A stretch of DNA of 64,000 nucleotides from Leptospira inadai serovar Lyme str. 10 (GTDB lineage Bacteria; Spirochaetota; Leptospiria; Leptospirales; Leptospiraceae), in NCBI RefSeq assembly GCF_000243675.2, contig NZ_AHMM02000012.1, positions 7,434 to 71,433 of the forward strand. Reading direction: 5' to 3'. The translations under genes were made by a program, and so were the position numbers. Below the pieces are notes generated by a model. The model had not been told where the DNA came from and ran no database searches. It saw only the letters and a program-made list of their open reading frames with translations. Positions 35,788 through 44,330 of this stretch are shown in pieces (the stretch's first letter is position 1; each line of letters opens with the position of its first letter).

Positions 35788-36744
35788 CTATGTTTCGGAT
35801 CTTAGAAACCCGTTTCCTAAATCAATCCAATTGCCGTCCAACATCTCTTTTCCAAGGCGACTCAGCGTTGCCGGCAAGTCCTGAAAATTAGTAGGTAAAA
35901 TGTCGTTCGCATGAAAGAACTTTTCTTTTTGTCCGGAGAAAAGTGGAAAAAGAATTTCATTCGCTCCATCCGATAACAATTTTTTTCCGCCTTGATTGGA
36001 AAATTGAGCCGGGTGGTCGAAAATATAAACTTCCCGATTCTGCGAGACCGCACTATACGCGGACGAGATCGCCCCGCTTTTTTCGGGCGCTTCCATAACG
36101 AGTAAAGAATCGCTGATACCCGTGATGATTCTGTTTCTCCTCGGAAACGCATATTTTCTGATTTGAAATCCGGGCGGATACTCGGTCACGACAAGAGCTC
36201 CTGCGGTCGTTTTCATTTTTCGATATAAATTTTTGTTCTCGTACGGATATTCCCGGTCCGGTCCCGTTCCCATCACGCCGAGAACGGAAAGATTATTTTC
36301 CAAAGCGCATTCCATCGCGGCAGCATCGACGCCGATTGCGAGTCCTGAGACGATCCCTTGGTAACCTAACGATGATATCGCGGACGTTAAATTTCCGCAC
36401 GCTAAGCGGGTCACCGGAGAAGGAGAGCGGGTTCCTACGACCGCGAGTAGCTTCCTTTCCAGAACGGAAGGATCACCGATACAAAACAAATTCGGAGGAG
36501 GATCGTAGATTTCCCGAAGATAGGGGGGATAAATTATGTCATAATAACTAACGATAAATGCATTCAGTTTTTCTAAAGAGGATCGATATAGTTTCGCGTC
36601 CGTTTCCGCATCCGTCCTCAAGCTTATCGGTAATTTTTTAATGAGCGTCCCGGTTACCTCTTCCGGCGACGAGTAAAGGGACAGGATCCTGGAGCGAGTT
36701 ACGAACGAATAAATTTTAGGGGAAGTTAAAGTCAGAAAATCCAT
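35788..36744 (-). CDS. dprA: DNA-processing protein DprA/Smf
   Basis: The 318-residue protein carries the DprA Rossmann fold: KLLAVVGTRSPSPVTRLACG, GIVSGLAIGVDAAAMECALE, VLGVMGTGPDREYPYENKNLY, VVTEYPPGFQIRKYAFPRRNRIITGIS and SGAISSAYSAVSQNREVYI. DprA loads RecA on incoming single-stranded DNA in natural transformation. No other competence genes are in the window. The gene ends 15 bp before the HTTM gene and may be cotranscribed with it. Confidence 0.93.
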   Translation of the reverse strand: MDFLTLTSPKIYSFVTRSRILSLYSSPEEVTGTLIKKLPISLRTDAETDAKLYRSSLEKLNAFIVSYYDIIYPPYLREIYDPPPNLFCIGDPSVLERKLLAVVGTRSPSPVTRLACGNLTSAISSLGYQGIVSGLAIGVDAAAMECALENNLSVLGVMGTGPDREYPYENKNLYRKMKTTAGALVVTEYPPGFQIRKYAFPRRNRIITGISDSLLVMEAPEKSGAISSAYSAVSQNREVYIFDHPAQFSNQGGKKLLSDGANEILFPLFSGQKEKFFHANDILPTNFQDLPATLSRLGKEMLDGNWIDLGNGFLRSET

Positions 36745-36784
36745 TCTTAATACGCCGGATAGGATTTATCAATATCAAAGAATA

Positions 36785-37675
36785 TTACTTTTCCTGCGCA
36801 CTAAGTTTCTTTAAGTCTTCCTGAACGTTTCGATACGAATCGTTCTCTTCCAGGCTTTCCTTGATGAACCCGTCTTTTTTAAGACTTTCTAATGTGGATT
36901 TAATGTATAAGTATTCGTCCTTTGCCGCCTCGGATTGGCCGAGCCTGTACAAAAAATTGGCTTTCGCGAATCTTGTAGGAATGTTCCGGGGTTCTTTTTT
37001 TAGAATCGAATCCAAAATTACGAACGCTTTTTCCTGGTCGTGAAACCCGGCACTGATTCCTTCCCAGGCGGAATCCACCATGGAAGAATCGAAATAGATC
37101 AATGCCAGTTGAAACGGGAATCTCGAATCGCGAGGATCTTGGCGAGTTAAAGCCTGAAAAATTTCGATTGCAGACTGTCTGCGCGCCGGTTCCCAGCCTC
37201 GATCTTTAGATGCATTTGCATAAGCCAGACCCGTTTCGAACAATAATTGCTGGTCGACAGGCATTTGCAATAGGGCTCTGTCAAAATACGGAAGTGCGGA
37301 TTCGAAGAAATGAACATCGGCTCCGACGACTTCGGATCGTTTTCCTTCCGATTCTTCCTTGAGAGCTTTATTATAATATTTGGCCGCAAGATCATAATCC
37401 CCGATTTTCATATATCCTTGCGCGATCTTCCAGCTCAGAGCTCCCGCCGACCGGGTCTTGGAAGCGAGTTCTCGAATTTTCTTTTCTAACTCGATGATTT
37501 CGGCTTCGTCCATCGCTAAGCGCCGCTTCCAAGCGTCCAAGTCCTCGACCGTCGGAGGCTTATACGTGCTTTTGGAGGCGAATTTACTTAAATTTTTGCA
37601 CGCGGAAACGAAGCCTACAATGAGAAGAGCAGAATATAAGGTTAGGAGGTTCAAAGTTAATTTTTTCATACTCAT
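36785..37675 (-). CDS. TPR-repeat lipoprotein
   Basis: The 296-residue protein has a lipoprotein signal (LLTLYSALLIVGFVSAC) and TPR-like helical repeats (GYMKIGDYDLAAKYYNKALK, ALPYFDRALLQMPVDQQLLFETGLAYANAS, RFAKANFLYRLGQSEAAKDEYLYIK). It is probably a periplasm-facing scaffold for envelope proteins. The start could be the first or the third Met (6 bases apart). Confidence 0.82.
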   Translation of the reverse strand: MSMKKLTLNLLTLYSALLIVGFVSACKNLSKFASKSTYKPPTVEDLDAWKRRLAMDEAEIIELEKKIRELASKTRSAGALSWKIAQGYMKIGDYDLAAKYYNKALKEESEGKRSEVVGADVHFFESALPYFDRALLQMPVDQQLLFETGLAYANASKDRGWEPARRQSAIEIFQALTRQDPRDSRFPFQLALIYFDSSMVDSAWEGISAGFHDQEKAFVILDSILKKEPRNIPTRFAKANFLYRLGQSEAAKDEYLYIKSTLESLKKDGFIKESLEENDSYRNVQEDLKKLSAQEK

Positions 37676-37748
37676 CGGATTTTACGGAATACGGTGTCAG
37701 GAAATCTCGCATTGGTCTATGGAAAATCGAGACAGGAAAGGATTTTTT

Positions 37749-37948
37749 CAGAAGACAGAGGACTTTCAGAGGACGGAAGACAGAAGACTGAGGACAGAAC
37801 ATTGATGAGCGGAGATTCCACGTTTTTCAAGAAAGATTCCTGTGTTACAAGTAGATCTGTCTTCTACCTCCTAACCTTTTTAACATCGGGCAGCTTCTGT
37901 CTAGCGTGAGCAAAGCGAACGCGTTTGTCCTCAGTCTTCTGTCTTCTG
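37749..37948 (+). repeat. CAGAGGACAG-family repeat, copy 9
   Basis: The left end is a slight variant (CAGAAGACAGAGGACTTTCA), the core is typical (ACATTGATGAGCGGAGATT, TAGATCTGTCTTCTACC, GTGAGCAAAGCGAACGCG) and the right end is TCCTCAGTCTTCTGTCTTCT. It sits between the divergent TPR lipoprotein and peroxidase genes. Confidence 0.8.
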
Positions 37949-37998
37949 CTAGCGAAAAAACGCTTGCAGTAACGTAATTTCGTCGAAAAGTCTAAAAC

Positions 37999-38015
37999 AT
38001 TAGAATCATTCTAAT
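37999..38015. promoter_or_regulatory. Perfect 8-1-8 PerR/Fur-type box before the peroxidase gene
   Basis: ATTAGAAT-C-ATTCTAAT ends 13 bases before the peroxidase start codon. It fits the PerR-box form TTAnAATnATTnTAA. In Leptospira interrogans, PerR controls oxidative-stress genes that include a cytochrome c peroxidase. This site overlaps the ribosome-binding region, so a bound repressor would block the promoter. Confidence 0.7.
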
Positions 38016-38028
38016 CTGAGGGGATGCA

Positions 38029-39018
38029 ATGATGATGAAAAGACGCCTTATCGCGATGACTGGTTTCCTTCTATTCGCAATTTTGGCCTGCGGTCCGTCC
38101 GAAAAGACGAAATTACTGATGGAAGACGCAAAAAGAAACTTCGGGACGATTCCGGCAAAAATGCCCGGATCGCAAAATGACACGCCTGAATTGGTGAAAC
38201 TCGGAGAAAAACTCTACTTCGAAAAGAAACTCTCCATAAACGATTCGCAAGCCTGTAGTTCTTGTCATAACGTCAGTGGAAAAGGAGCGGGAGTCGATAA
38301 TCTACCCACGTCTCCGGGCGCACTGGGCAAAAATGGGGATAGGAATTCTCCTACTTCTTTGAATGCCGGATTTCATGTGGCACAATTTTGGGATGGAAGA
38401 GCCGCGGATTTAAAAGCTCAGGCTAAAGGACCGATCCTAAATCCTGGAGAAATGGCAATGCCTTCCGAAGCGGCTGTGGAAAAGAAACTTTCGGAGATAC
38501 CGGAATACGTGGAATTATTCGCCAAAGCGTTTCCGAAACAGGAAAAGAAAATTACGTATGACAATCTGGCCGAAGCGATTGCCGCATTCGAAAGAACTCT
38601 GATCACGAAAGATCGTTTTGATGAGTTCCAAAGCGGAAACCCACGAGCCTTAAGTTCGGAAGAGCAAAAAGGATTAGACGCATTTATTTCTAACGGATGC
38701 ATCCAATGTCATAACGGTCCGCTTTTAGGCGGAAATTCTTTCCGAAAATTAGGACAAGTCCATCCCTATGAAAATGTGGAAGACAAAGGAAGATTTACTT
38801 TAACGAAAAACCAAGCGGACCTTTACGTGTTTAAGGTTCCTTCTTTACGAAATGTCGCATTAACCGGGCCATACTTTCATGACGGAAAAGTGAAGACCTT
38901 GGACGAAGCTGTGAAGAAGATGGCGTTTATTCAACTAGGAAAGGAACTTTCCAACGAAGAAATCGGTTCGATCGTTAATTTCTTGAAAGCATTATCCGAT
39001 AAAAATCGGTCTAACTAG
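38029..39018 (+). CDS. Di-haem cytochrome c peroxidase (CCP/MauG family)
   Basis: The 329-residue lipoprotein (signal LLFAILAC) has two CxxCH haem-binding motifs (C76SSCH80, and CIQCH near residue 224) and the CCP hallmarks LGEKLYFEKKLSINDSQACS, FWDGRAADLKAQAKGPILNP, VPSLRNVALTGPYFHDGKVKTLDEAV. It reduces hydrogen peroxide in the periplasm using electrons from a c-type cytochrome. Start ATG 38029 is preceded by GAGGGG. A PerR-type box lies just upstream and a terminator follows the stop. Confidence 0.93.
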   Translation: MMMKRRLIAMTGFLLFAILACGPSEKTKLLMEDAKRNFGTIPAKMPGSQNDTPELVKLGEKLYFEKKLSINDSQACSSCHNVSGKGAGVDNLPTSPGALGKNGDRNSPTSLNAGFHVAQFWDGRAADLKAQAKGPILNPGEMAMPSEAAVEKKLSEIPEYVELFAKAFPKQEKKITYDNLAEAIAAFERTLITKDRFDEFQSGNPRALSSEEQKGLDAFISNGCIQCHNGPLLGGNSFRKLGQVHPYENVEDKGRFTLTKNQADLYVFKVPSLRNVALTGPYFHDGKVKTLDEAVKKMAFIQLGKELSNEEIGSIVNFLKALSDKNRSN

Positions 39019-39049
39019 CACGAACTTACAGAATTGAAACCTATTCAGG

Positions 39050-39081
39050 CCGGCCCTTTTAACAAGGACCGGTTTTTTTTT
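39050..39081 (+). terminator. Rho-independent terminator after the peroxidase gene
   Basis: CCGG-C-CCTT and AAGG-A-CCGG form a stem with a short TTAAC-type loop followed by nine T residues. It also covers the 3' end of the convergent citrate synthase homologue. Confidence 0.75.
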
Positions 39082-40360
39082 ATCTTTCTAAAATCTGCTT
39101 ATATTTTCTGGGGGAATGACCGGTATAAATCTGGCGAGGACGCACCTTGGAATAATCACCCGAAAGTCTTTGCTCTCTCCAATGTGCCAGCCAGCCCGGA
39201 AGTTTCCCGATCGCCTGCATCGCGGTAAAGAGTTCTTTCGGAATTCCTAAACTATGAAACAGAACGGCGCTGTAGAATTCCAAATTCGGATATAAGTTTT
39301 TTTGTATAAAGAAGGAGTCTTTACTTAAATGCTCGTCCACTTGCAATGCGATTTCCGCAATCGGATCCAACTTCTTCTGTTTATAAAAGTCGGAGAATAA
39401 TTTTTGAGCGATGGTGGAACGTTTGCTTTTGGCTTTGTATGCATCGTGCCCGAATCCGGTGGAATGAAAATGCACTTCGCCTTTGGTGAATCGCTCGAAA
39501 TATTCCGGAACGGAAAGTTTGGATTTGATGATATCTTCGATCAATTCGACCGCCGCGACTTGTCGCCCGCCTTCCCTGGATCCCCATAGGGCGCTGATCG
39601 CGGAGGAAATCGAGGCAAAGATATTGGCTTGGGTAGAGCCGATTAATTGCACGGTAGTATTCGAAACGTTTTGCTCGTGATCCGCGTATAAAATCCATAA
39701 TTGATTTAGAATACGGTCATGATCCTCGGAAGGTTGGTACTTGACCGAAGGGAGAGAAAAAAGCATATATAAAAAATTCGTACAATACGGATGTCTATCT
39801 ACCGGATATACGAAAGGCTGGCCGATCATCTTCTTGTAGGAAAATGCCGCGATCGTACGGATTTTCGCGAGGAGTCTCGCTGCCTGATCGATTCCTCGGT
39901 CCAAATATTCTTCGTATTCGTCCTGGTAATAACTGGAAAGAGACGAGACCATTACGGATAAAATTGCGAGCGGGTGGGCCTTTCCGGGAAATCCGTCGAA
40001 GAGATTGATCATATCCTCATGGATTAAGCTATGTTTGGAGAGCTTAGTGGAAAATTCCTTTAATTGCTTTTCGTCCGGAAGCTCGCCGTAGATGAGTAAG
40101 TAACTGGTTTCCACGAAGGTGGAATAATGGACTAATTCGGCAACATCGTAACCGCGATAATGAAGATCCCCGGTATTCGGATCTCGTCGGGATATTTTAC
40201 TCTGCGCATAGGCGGTATTGAAGAATCCAGGATCGTACGAAGTAAGACCCGTTTTATCGTGTAGTTCACGAATATCGATTCCCTTCTTTCCGTCCGTTCC
40301 CGTAATCAACGGAATCCGGTGCACCTGGTCCCCAACTTTCAATTCCACGAAGTCGCTCAT
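39080..40360 (-). CDS. Citrate synthase homologue with altered active site
   Basis: The 426-residue protein aligns along its whole length with type II citrate synthases such as E. coli GltA (LYADHEQNVSNTTVQLIGST, ASISSAISALWG, TGFGHDAYK, NLYPNLEFYSAVLFHSLGIP, KVRPRQIYTGHSPRKY). Two of the three catalytic residues differ. The acetyl-CoA-enolising His in GPAHGG is Glu263 (GSREGG). The Asp in NVDFYSG is Glu361 (NLEFYS). The second His (GFGH, His305) is kept, but the Arg after it is Asp306. So it probably does not make citrate in the usual way. It may be a pseudo-enzyme, a different condensing enzyme or a regulator. Confidence 0.88.
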   Translation of the reverse strand: MSDFVELKVGDQVHRIPLITGTDGKKGIDIRELHDKTGLTSYDPGFFNTAYAQSKISRRDPNTGDLHYRGYDVAELVHYSTFVETSYLLIYGELPDEKQLKEFSTKLSKHSLIHEDMINLFDGFPGKAHPLAILSVMVSSLSSYYQDEYEEYLDRGIDQAARLLAKIRTIAAFSYKKMIGQPFVYPVDRHPYCTNFLYMLFSLPSVKYQPSEDHDRILNQLWILYADHEQNVSNTTVQLIGSTQANIFASISSAISALWGSREGGRQVAAVELIEDIIKSKLSVPEYFERFTKGEVHFHSTGFGHDAYKAKSKRSTIAQKLFSDFYKQKKLDPIAEIALQVDEHLSKDSFFIQKNLYPNLEFYSAVLFHSLGIPKELFTAMQAIGKLPGWLAHWREQRLSGDYSKVRPRQIYTGHSPRKYKQILER

Positions 40361-40494
40361 ACCGATAGGAAAAGAGGGATAGCTGAGAGAGTCAACCTTC
40401 CTTCGGGAATCGATTCGTGAATTTTCCCTTTCGGCTGGACAAAACTGGGGTGGACGGTTACTCCTTTCCTCGCTGGGCTGCGGAGCCTCGAATT

Positions 40495-41589
40495 TTGAAA
40501 CTCAATCCGATGTTTTTTCTTCATTTCTGGATCCCATTCGGAACGGCACTTTCGCTTTTGTTAGCCACAATGGAACTGGCAAAAAAGAGGGAATCAAAAC
40601 TTCCAAGCGGCATGTTTTTTTTGGCTCTGCTTTTGGCGTCGGTCGAGAGTCGGCTCGGACTGACTCTCGTTCCGGAAGCCCTGGACAAGACATGGCTCTG
40701 GATTTTCTTCTTCCCATCCGTTTGGGCCATCGGACCCGCTCTTTTGTTAATCTCGAGAAATATGGTTCAGTTCGCGCTGGACAGGGAAATCTCGATCGGG
40801 CCTCACTTTCTTCCCGCAGTATTTCTACTTTTGGGAGAATGTCTTGCGATCCTGTTTCTTCCGGAAGAATTCAGAAAGGAGGGAATCTACAACGCGGTCC
40901 ACGGGAACAAAATCGATTTTCTAACGTTCGTCGCGGTCTTCGGGTTTATACATCAGACTGCATATTCGTTGCTTCTCTGGATTCTGTTTCGACGAGTCTC
41001 GAGAGAGACGGAAATTCCTCTTTCTTCTCTGGTTTATACGTCCCTGCTCGTAATTATCACGACGATCGAACTTTGCTGGCTGGGCTATTTTCTAAAAAGC
41101 ACGGACGTACTAGCGGTCGGTGCAAGTTTTCAAACTCTCGGGATCGTATTGATTTTCATCTTCTCGTCCCGGTACCCGTCTTTCTTTATCTCCTTAAAAA
41201 CGGAAATACAGCAAAAGCGCTATGAACGAACCCAGATAGCCGGGGTCGACTTGCATGCCGTTCAGACCCGATTGCAAGAGCTGATGGAGGTGGAAAAAAT
41301 TTATCGGGAAGAGGCTTTGAAAATCCAAGATCTCGCGTCCAGGCTACTTCTTTCCCCCCACCAACTTTCCAGGATTTTAAACGAAAGATACGGCAAGAAT
41401 TTCAACGAGTTCGTAAACGGATTTAGAATCGAAGAAGCAAAGCATTTGCTTTTGGAGGATGAGGCCAGAACGGTTTTGTCGATCGGTTATGAGGTCGGCT
41501 TTAATTCCAAATCCACATTCAACGCCCAATTTCTAAAAATCGCCGAAATGACCCCTCAGGAATGGAGAAAAAAAGGTCGCATTTCATAA
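40495..41589 (+). CDS. AraC-family regulator with an integral membrane domain
   Basis: The N-terminal half has about six to seven membrane segments (FFLHFWIPFGTALSLLLATM, WLWIFFFPSVWAIGPALLLI, VGASFQTLGIVLIFIFSS) and the C-terminal 100 residues are an AraC DNA-binding domain (KIQDLASRLLLSPHQLSRILNERYGKNFNEFVNGFRI, GFNSKSTFNAQF). This class senses an envelope or membrane signal and directly controls transcription. I take the TTG at 40495, preceded by GGAG; the frame is open to 40417, and an ATG at 40510 is another option. Confidence 0.88.
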   Translation: MKLNPMFFLHFWIPFGTALSLLLATMELAKKRESKLPSGMFFLALLLASVESRLGLTLVPEALDKTWLWIFFFPSVWAIGPALLLISRNMVQFALDREISIGPHFLPAVFLLLGECLAILFLPEEFRKEGIYNAVHGNKIDFLTFVAVFGFIHQTAYSLLLWILFRRVSRETEIPLSSLVYTSLLVIITTIELCWLGYFLKSTDVLAVGASFQTLGIVLIFIFSSRYPSFFISLKTEIQQKRYERTQIAGVDLHAVQTRLQELMEVEKIYREEALKIQDLASRLLLSPHQLSRILNERYGKNFNEFVNGFRIEEAKHLLLEDEARTVLSIGYEVGFNSKSTFNAQFLKIAEMTPQEWRKKGRIS

Positions 41590-41665
41590 GATCGGACGAT
41601 TCTTTTTCGCATATCTGTTAGGATAAATCCGCTTTATTCGAATTCGAGTAAAGGCGGAGGTCCTA

Positions 41666-42619
41666 ATGTCCAGGGAAGAGTATTCTTTATCGGAATTAGA
41701 GGAGTATCGCAGGGTTCAATCCTTGGCGTACGACGCGGTAGAGTCCGTTCGTCAGGATCTCTATCCTGGAATCACCGAAAAAGAGGCCGCGCGGAAAATA
41801 GACGACTATATCCGGGCCAAAGGCGGGTCCTCCTTCTTTCATTACGGCTTTGCCTGGTTCGGAGATAGGACCGCATTCCGAGGATTTAGAAGGCCGCTCT
41901 CCCTCCACCGCCTCCGGAAAGGGGAAGGGGTCCTGCCTCATTTTGGGTGGGAGTTCCAACCTTCTAAGCGCAAATTAAAGGAAGGAATGGCCGTGATTCT
42001 GGACATCGCGCCGTCCTTCAAAGGGTGTTCGGCGGACATCGGATATTCTTTTTCCTTCGGTGAAAATCCCGAACATGATCGAGCGATGGCCGCTTTGGAA
42101 GAATACCGCGAGTCGATTTTACGGGGGGTTCTCGCCGAACGGACATTAGGTGGTATCTATCGGGAAGTCGACGAGCGAATTCGTTCTACAGGATATACCA
42201 ATTGCCATTCCGTTTATCCGCAAGGAGTTCTCGGGCACAAAGTCGGCAAGTTGCCTGCTTATAATTTACCTGGTGGAAGATTCCTCGGATTTCCGTTACA
42301 AACTTTTGCCTATTTGCTTCCCCAGATGGTGAAGGGTTTTCTTCCTTGGAGTTCCAGTTCTTCTCCTCTTTGGTCGGAAACTTCCGAATTTACGGCGGAG
42401 CCGGGATTATGGGCGGTGGAACCGCATATCGGCAGGATATATTCGGGTTCGCAGGCCGATCAATCCTTCGGAGTGAAATGGGAGGAAATATTGGTCGTTA
42501 CGGATTCGACCGCCTATTGGTTGGATGATTCCCTACCTCATGTCCGGCAATGGGAAAAAACTAAGAAGAAATATTCGGGACGTAAGGCGAAGGCGCTTTA
42601 CGACGGCGCTCTCGCCTGA
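41666..42619 (+). CDS. M24-family metallopeptidase (aminopeptidase P/creatinase fold)
   Basis: The 317-residue protein has the pita-bread metal ligands of M24 peptidases: two Asp in ILDIAPSFKGCSADIGYS (spaced 11 residues), His in GVLGHKVGK, Glu in AVEPHIG and Glu in WEEILVV. It likely cleaves Xaa-Pro bonds or acts on a related small substrate. The start ATG at 41666 follows GGCGGAGG. It leads, on the same strand, into the four-gene run that starts at 42684. Confidence 0.85.
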   Translation: MSREEYSLSELEEYRRVQSLAYDAVESVRQDLYPGITEKEAARKIDDYIRAKGGSSFFHYGFAWFGDRTAFRGFRRPLSLHRLRKGEGVLPHFGWEFQPSKRKLKEGMAVILDIAPSFKGCSADIGYSFSFGENPEHDRAMAALEEYRESILRGVLAERTLGGIYREVDERIRSTGYTNCHSVYPQGVLGHKVGKLPAYNLPGGRFLGFPLQTFAYLLPQMVKGFLPWSSSSSPLWSETSEFTAEPGLWAVEPHIGRIYSGSQADQSFGVKWEEILVVTDSTAYWLDDSLPHVRQWEKTKKKYSGRKAKALYDGALA

Positions 42620-42683
42620 TCGGAGGAATGTCGAAAAGAAGAATCGAAATACATTTATTAGAAAATAAAAAGGTACTAATATT

Positions 42684-43535
42684 ATGAAAAAGAAATCCAC
42701 ATTACAAACTAAGAACTTCAATTTTTATCCCGTCAGGAAGCCTAAATTCGAATTCTCGAACGGAGGGACGAGTAAACACTGGCTGGAAGGATCCGCTTAT
42801 AAAACGCATATTATGAATACATGGACTTTATTCTTTCCGGACGGAGAGAAATTCTTCATTCGAAGTATTCAGACGTTTATGACGAAAATAAAGGATCCAA
42901 GAGTGCTTAGGAATGCGACCGCTTTCATAGGACAGGAAGCTCAGCACGCAGGGGAACACAAGAAGACCTGGAAAATATTGGAGGATCAAGGGTATAGGAT
43001 TTCCGGATTTATAGGTTTCTTTAATGCTCTTTGCTTTAAATTTCTGGAAAGATTCGGCTCTCGAATGACCTGTCTTTCCGCTACCGCCGGAGCGGAACAT
43101 TATACTTCTTTAATAGCTACCATCGGCTTGAAGATGAAGGTCTTGGACGGAGCCGAGTCCGAAATGAGGCGACTCTGGGAATGGCATGCCGCCGAAGAAA
43201 TCGAGCATAAATCCGCCGCCTTCGATGTTCTATTGGATGTAAGCGGGAATTATTTCCGTCGGGTCCTAGGTTTTCTCGCCGCTACTTTGGTATTTTGGCC
43301 GATGACCTTCGTCGGAGCGGAGATCCTACTAAGGCAGGACGGATTGACTTTTAGATGGAAAACTAGAAAAGATGCTTTTCGTTTTTTGTTCACGGAAGAA
43401 AAGGTCTTCTTTCATTGGTTGGCCGCCTTTTTCAGATACCTCAAACCTAACTTTCATCCCGACCAAGAGGATAATTTGGAACTTAGTAAAGCTATTCTAC
43501 AATCGCCAGAACATAGATATAAGGAAATTGCATGA
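42684..43535 (+). CDS. Metal-dependent hydrolase of the PF10118 type
   Basis: The 283-residue protein matches the predicted di-metal hydrolase family (FFPDGEKFFIRSIQTF, FIGQEAQHAGEHKK, EHYTSLIATIG, WEWHAAEEIEHKSAAFDV). Conserved His and Glu residues suggest a ferritin-like di-metal site. It is first in a tightly packed run and overlaps the SDR gene by 4 bp. Linked genes suggest lipid or hydrophobic-compound metabolism. Confidence 0.87.
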   Translation: MKKKSTLQTKNFNFYPVRKPKFEFSNGGTSKHWLEGSAYKTHIMNTWTLFFPDGEKFFIRSIQTFMTKIKDPRVLRNATAFIGQEAQHAGEHKKTWKILEDQGYRISGFIGFFNALCFKFLERFGSRMTCLSATAGAEHYTSLIATIGLKMKVLDGAESEMRRLWEWHAAEEIEHKSAAFDVLLDVSGNYFRRVLGFLAATLVFWPMTFVGAEILLRQDGLTFRWKTRKDAFRFLFTEEKVFFHWLAAFFRYLKPNFHPDQEDNLELSKAILQSPEHRYKEIA

Positions 43536-44329
43536 GCAATCTAAACGGAAAACACATATTAATTACCGGGGCCAACGGAGGTTTCGGAAGAGAATTAACG
43601 AAACAACTTTTGGAGAAAGGAGCGAATTTAATTCTAACGGATATGAAAGCTCCGGATACGAAACCGGAGACTTATCTTGACGGTAAGAAGGCCAGCGGTC
43701 GTATATTGGGAAGTTTTGCCGTCGACTTAAGCACCGAGGCAGGTTGCGTGAAAGCGCATAAGGAAGCGTTGAAAATCGACCCCAAGGTGGATATTCTTAT
43801 CAATAATGCAGGTTTGGCTTTCATGGGTCGCCTTTTGGATGTACCGAATGACAAATGGAAATTAATACTGGACGTTAATCTTTACGCACCCATTTACCTG
43901 AGCCGCTTATTTCTTCCCGCGATGTTGGATAGGAAGTACGGTCATATCGTAAACCTATCCTCTGTGGCCGGTATTACCGCGCCGGGAGAGCTGGTTTACT
44001 ATTCCATTTCAAAATTCGGAATTCGAGCCTTAGGTAAAGCCTTGGATTCCGGTTATCGCCGACATGGGGTTTACACCACGAACGTATATCCTTTCTTTGC
44101 GGATACGAATATTCTAAAATCCGAACAATTCGGCGGAGATAAACAAAAAGTGGTACCGCCCGCCATCGTCGACAGTCCGGTTATGGTGGTCAGAGCGATC
44201 GTTAGAGGAATGGAGAAGAAAAAACTGCATGTGTTTCCGGGATTCACTTCGAAGATGATTCGATTCCTTACGAGATTATCTCCCGGTTTTATCAGGGCGA
44301 TGGAGCGCCTTGGGCAAAAATTTTCGTGA
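43532..44329 (+). CDS. Short-chain dehydrogenase/reductase
   Basis: The 265-residue protein has the NAD(P) motif TGANGGFG near the N-terminus, NNAG, the catalytic Ser in NLSSVAG, and YSISK (YxxxK). A C-terminal extension with KKKLHVFPGFTSKMIRF resembles SDRs acting on fatty or steroid-like substrates. It is coupled to the preceding hydrolase gene. Confidence 0.92.
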   Translation: MSNLNGKHILITGANGGFGRELTKQLLEKGANLILTDMKAPDTKPETYLDGKKASGRILGSFAVDLSTEAGCVKAHKEALKIDPKVDILINNAGLAFMGRLLDVPNDKWKLILDVNLYAPIYLSRLFLPAMLDRKYGHIVNLSSVAGITAPGELVYYSISKFGIRALGKALDSGYRRHGVYTTNVYPFFADTNILKSEQFGGDKQKVVPPAIVDSPVMVVRAIVRGMEKKKLHVFPGFTSKMIRFLTRLSPGFIRAMERLGQKFS

Positions 44330-44330
44330 T

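Noticed and set aside
37584..37802. Leftward ORF starting MFCPQSSVFRPLKV near repeat copy 9
   Set aside because: It starts in the repeat and runs antisense to nothing but the start region of the TPR gene. There is no support for translation.
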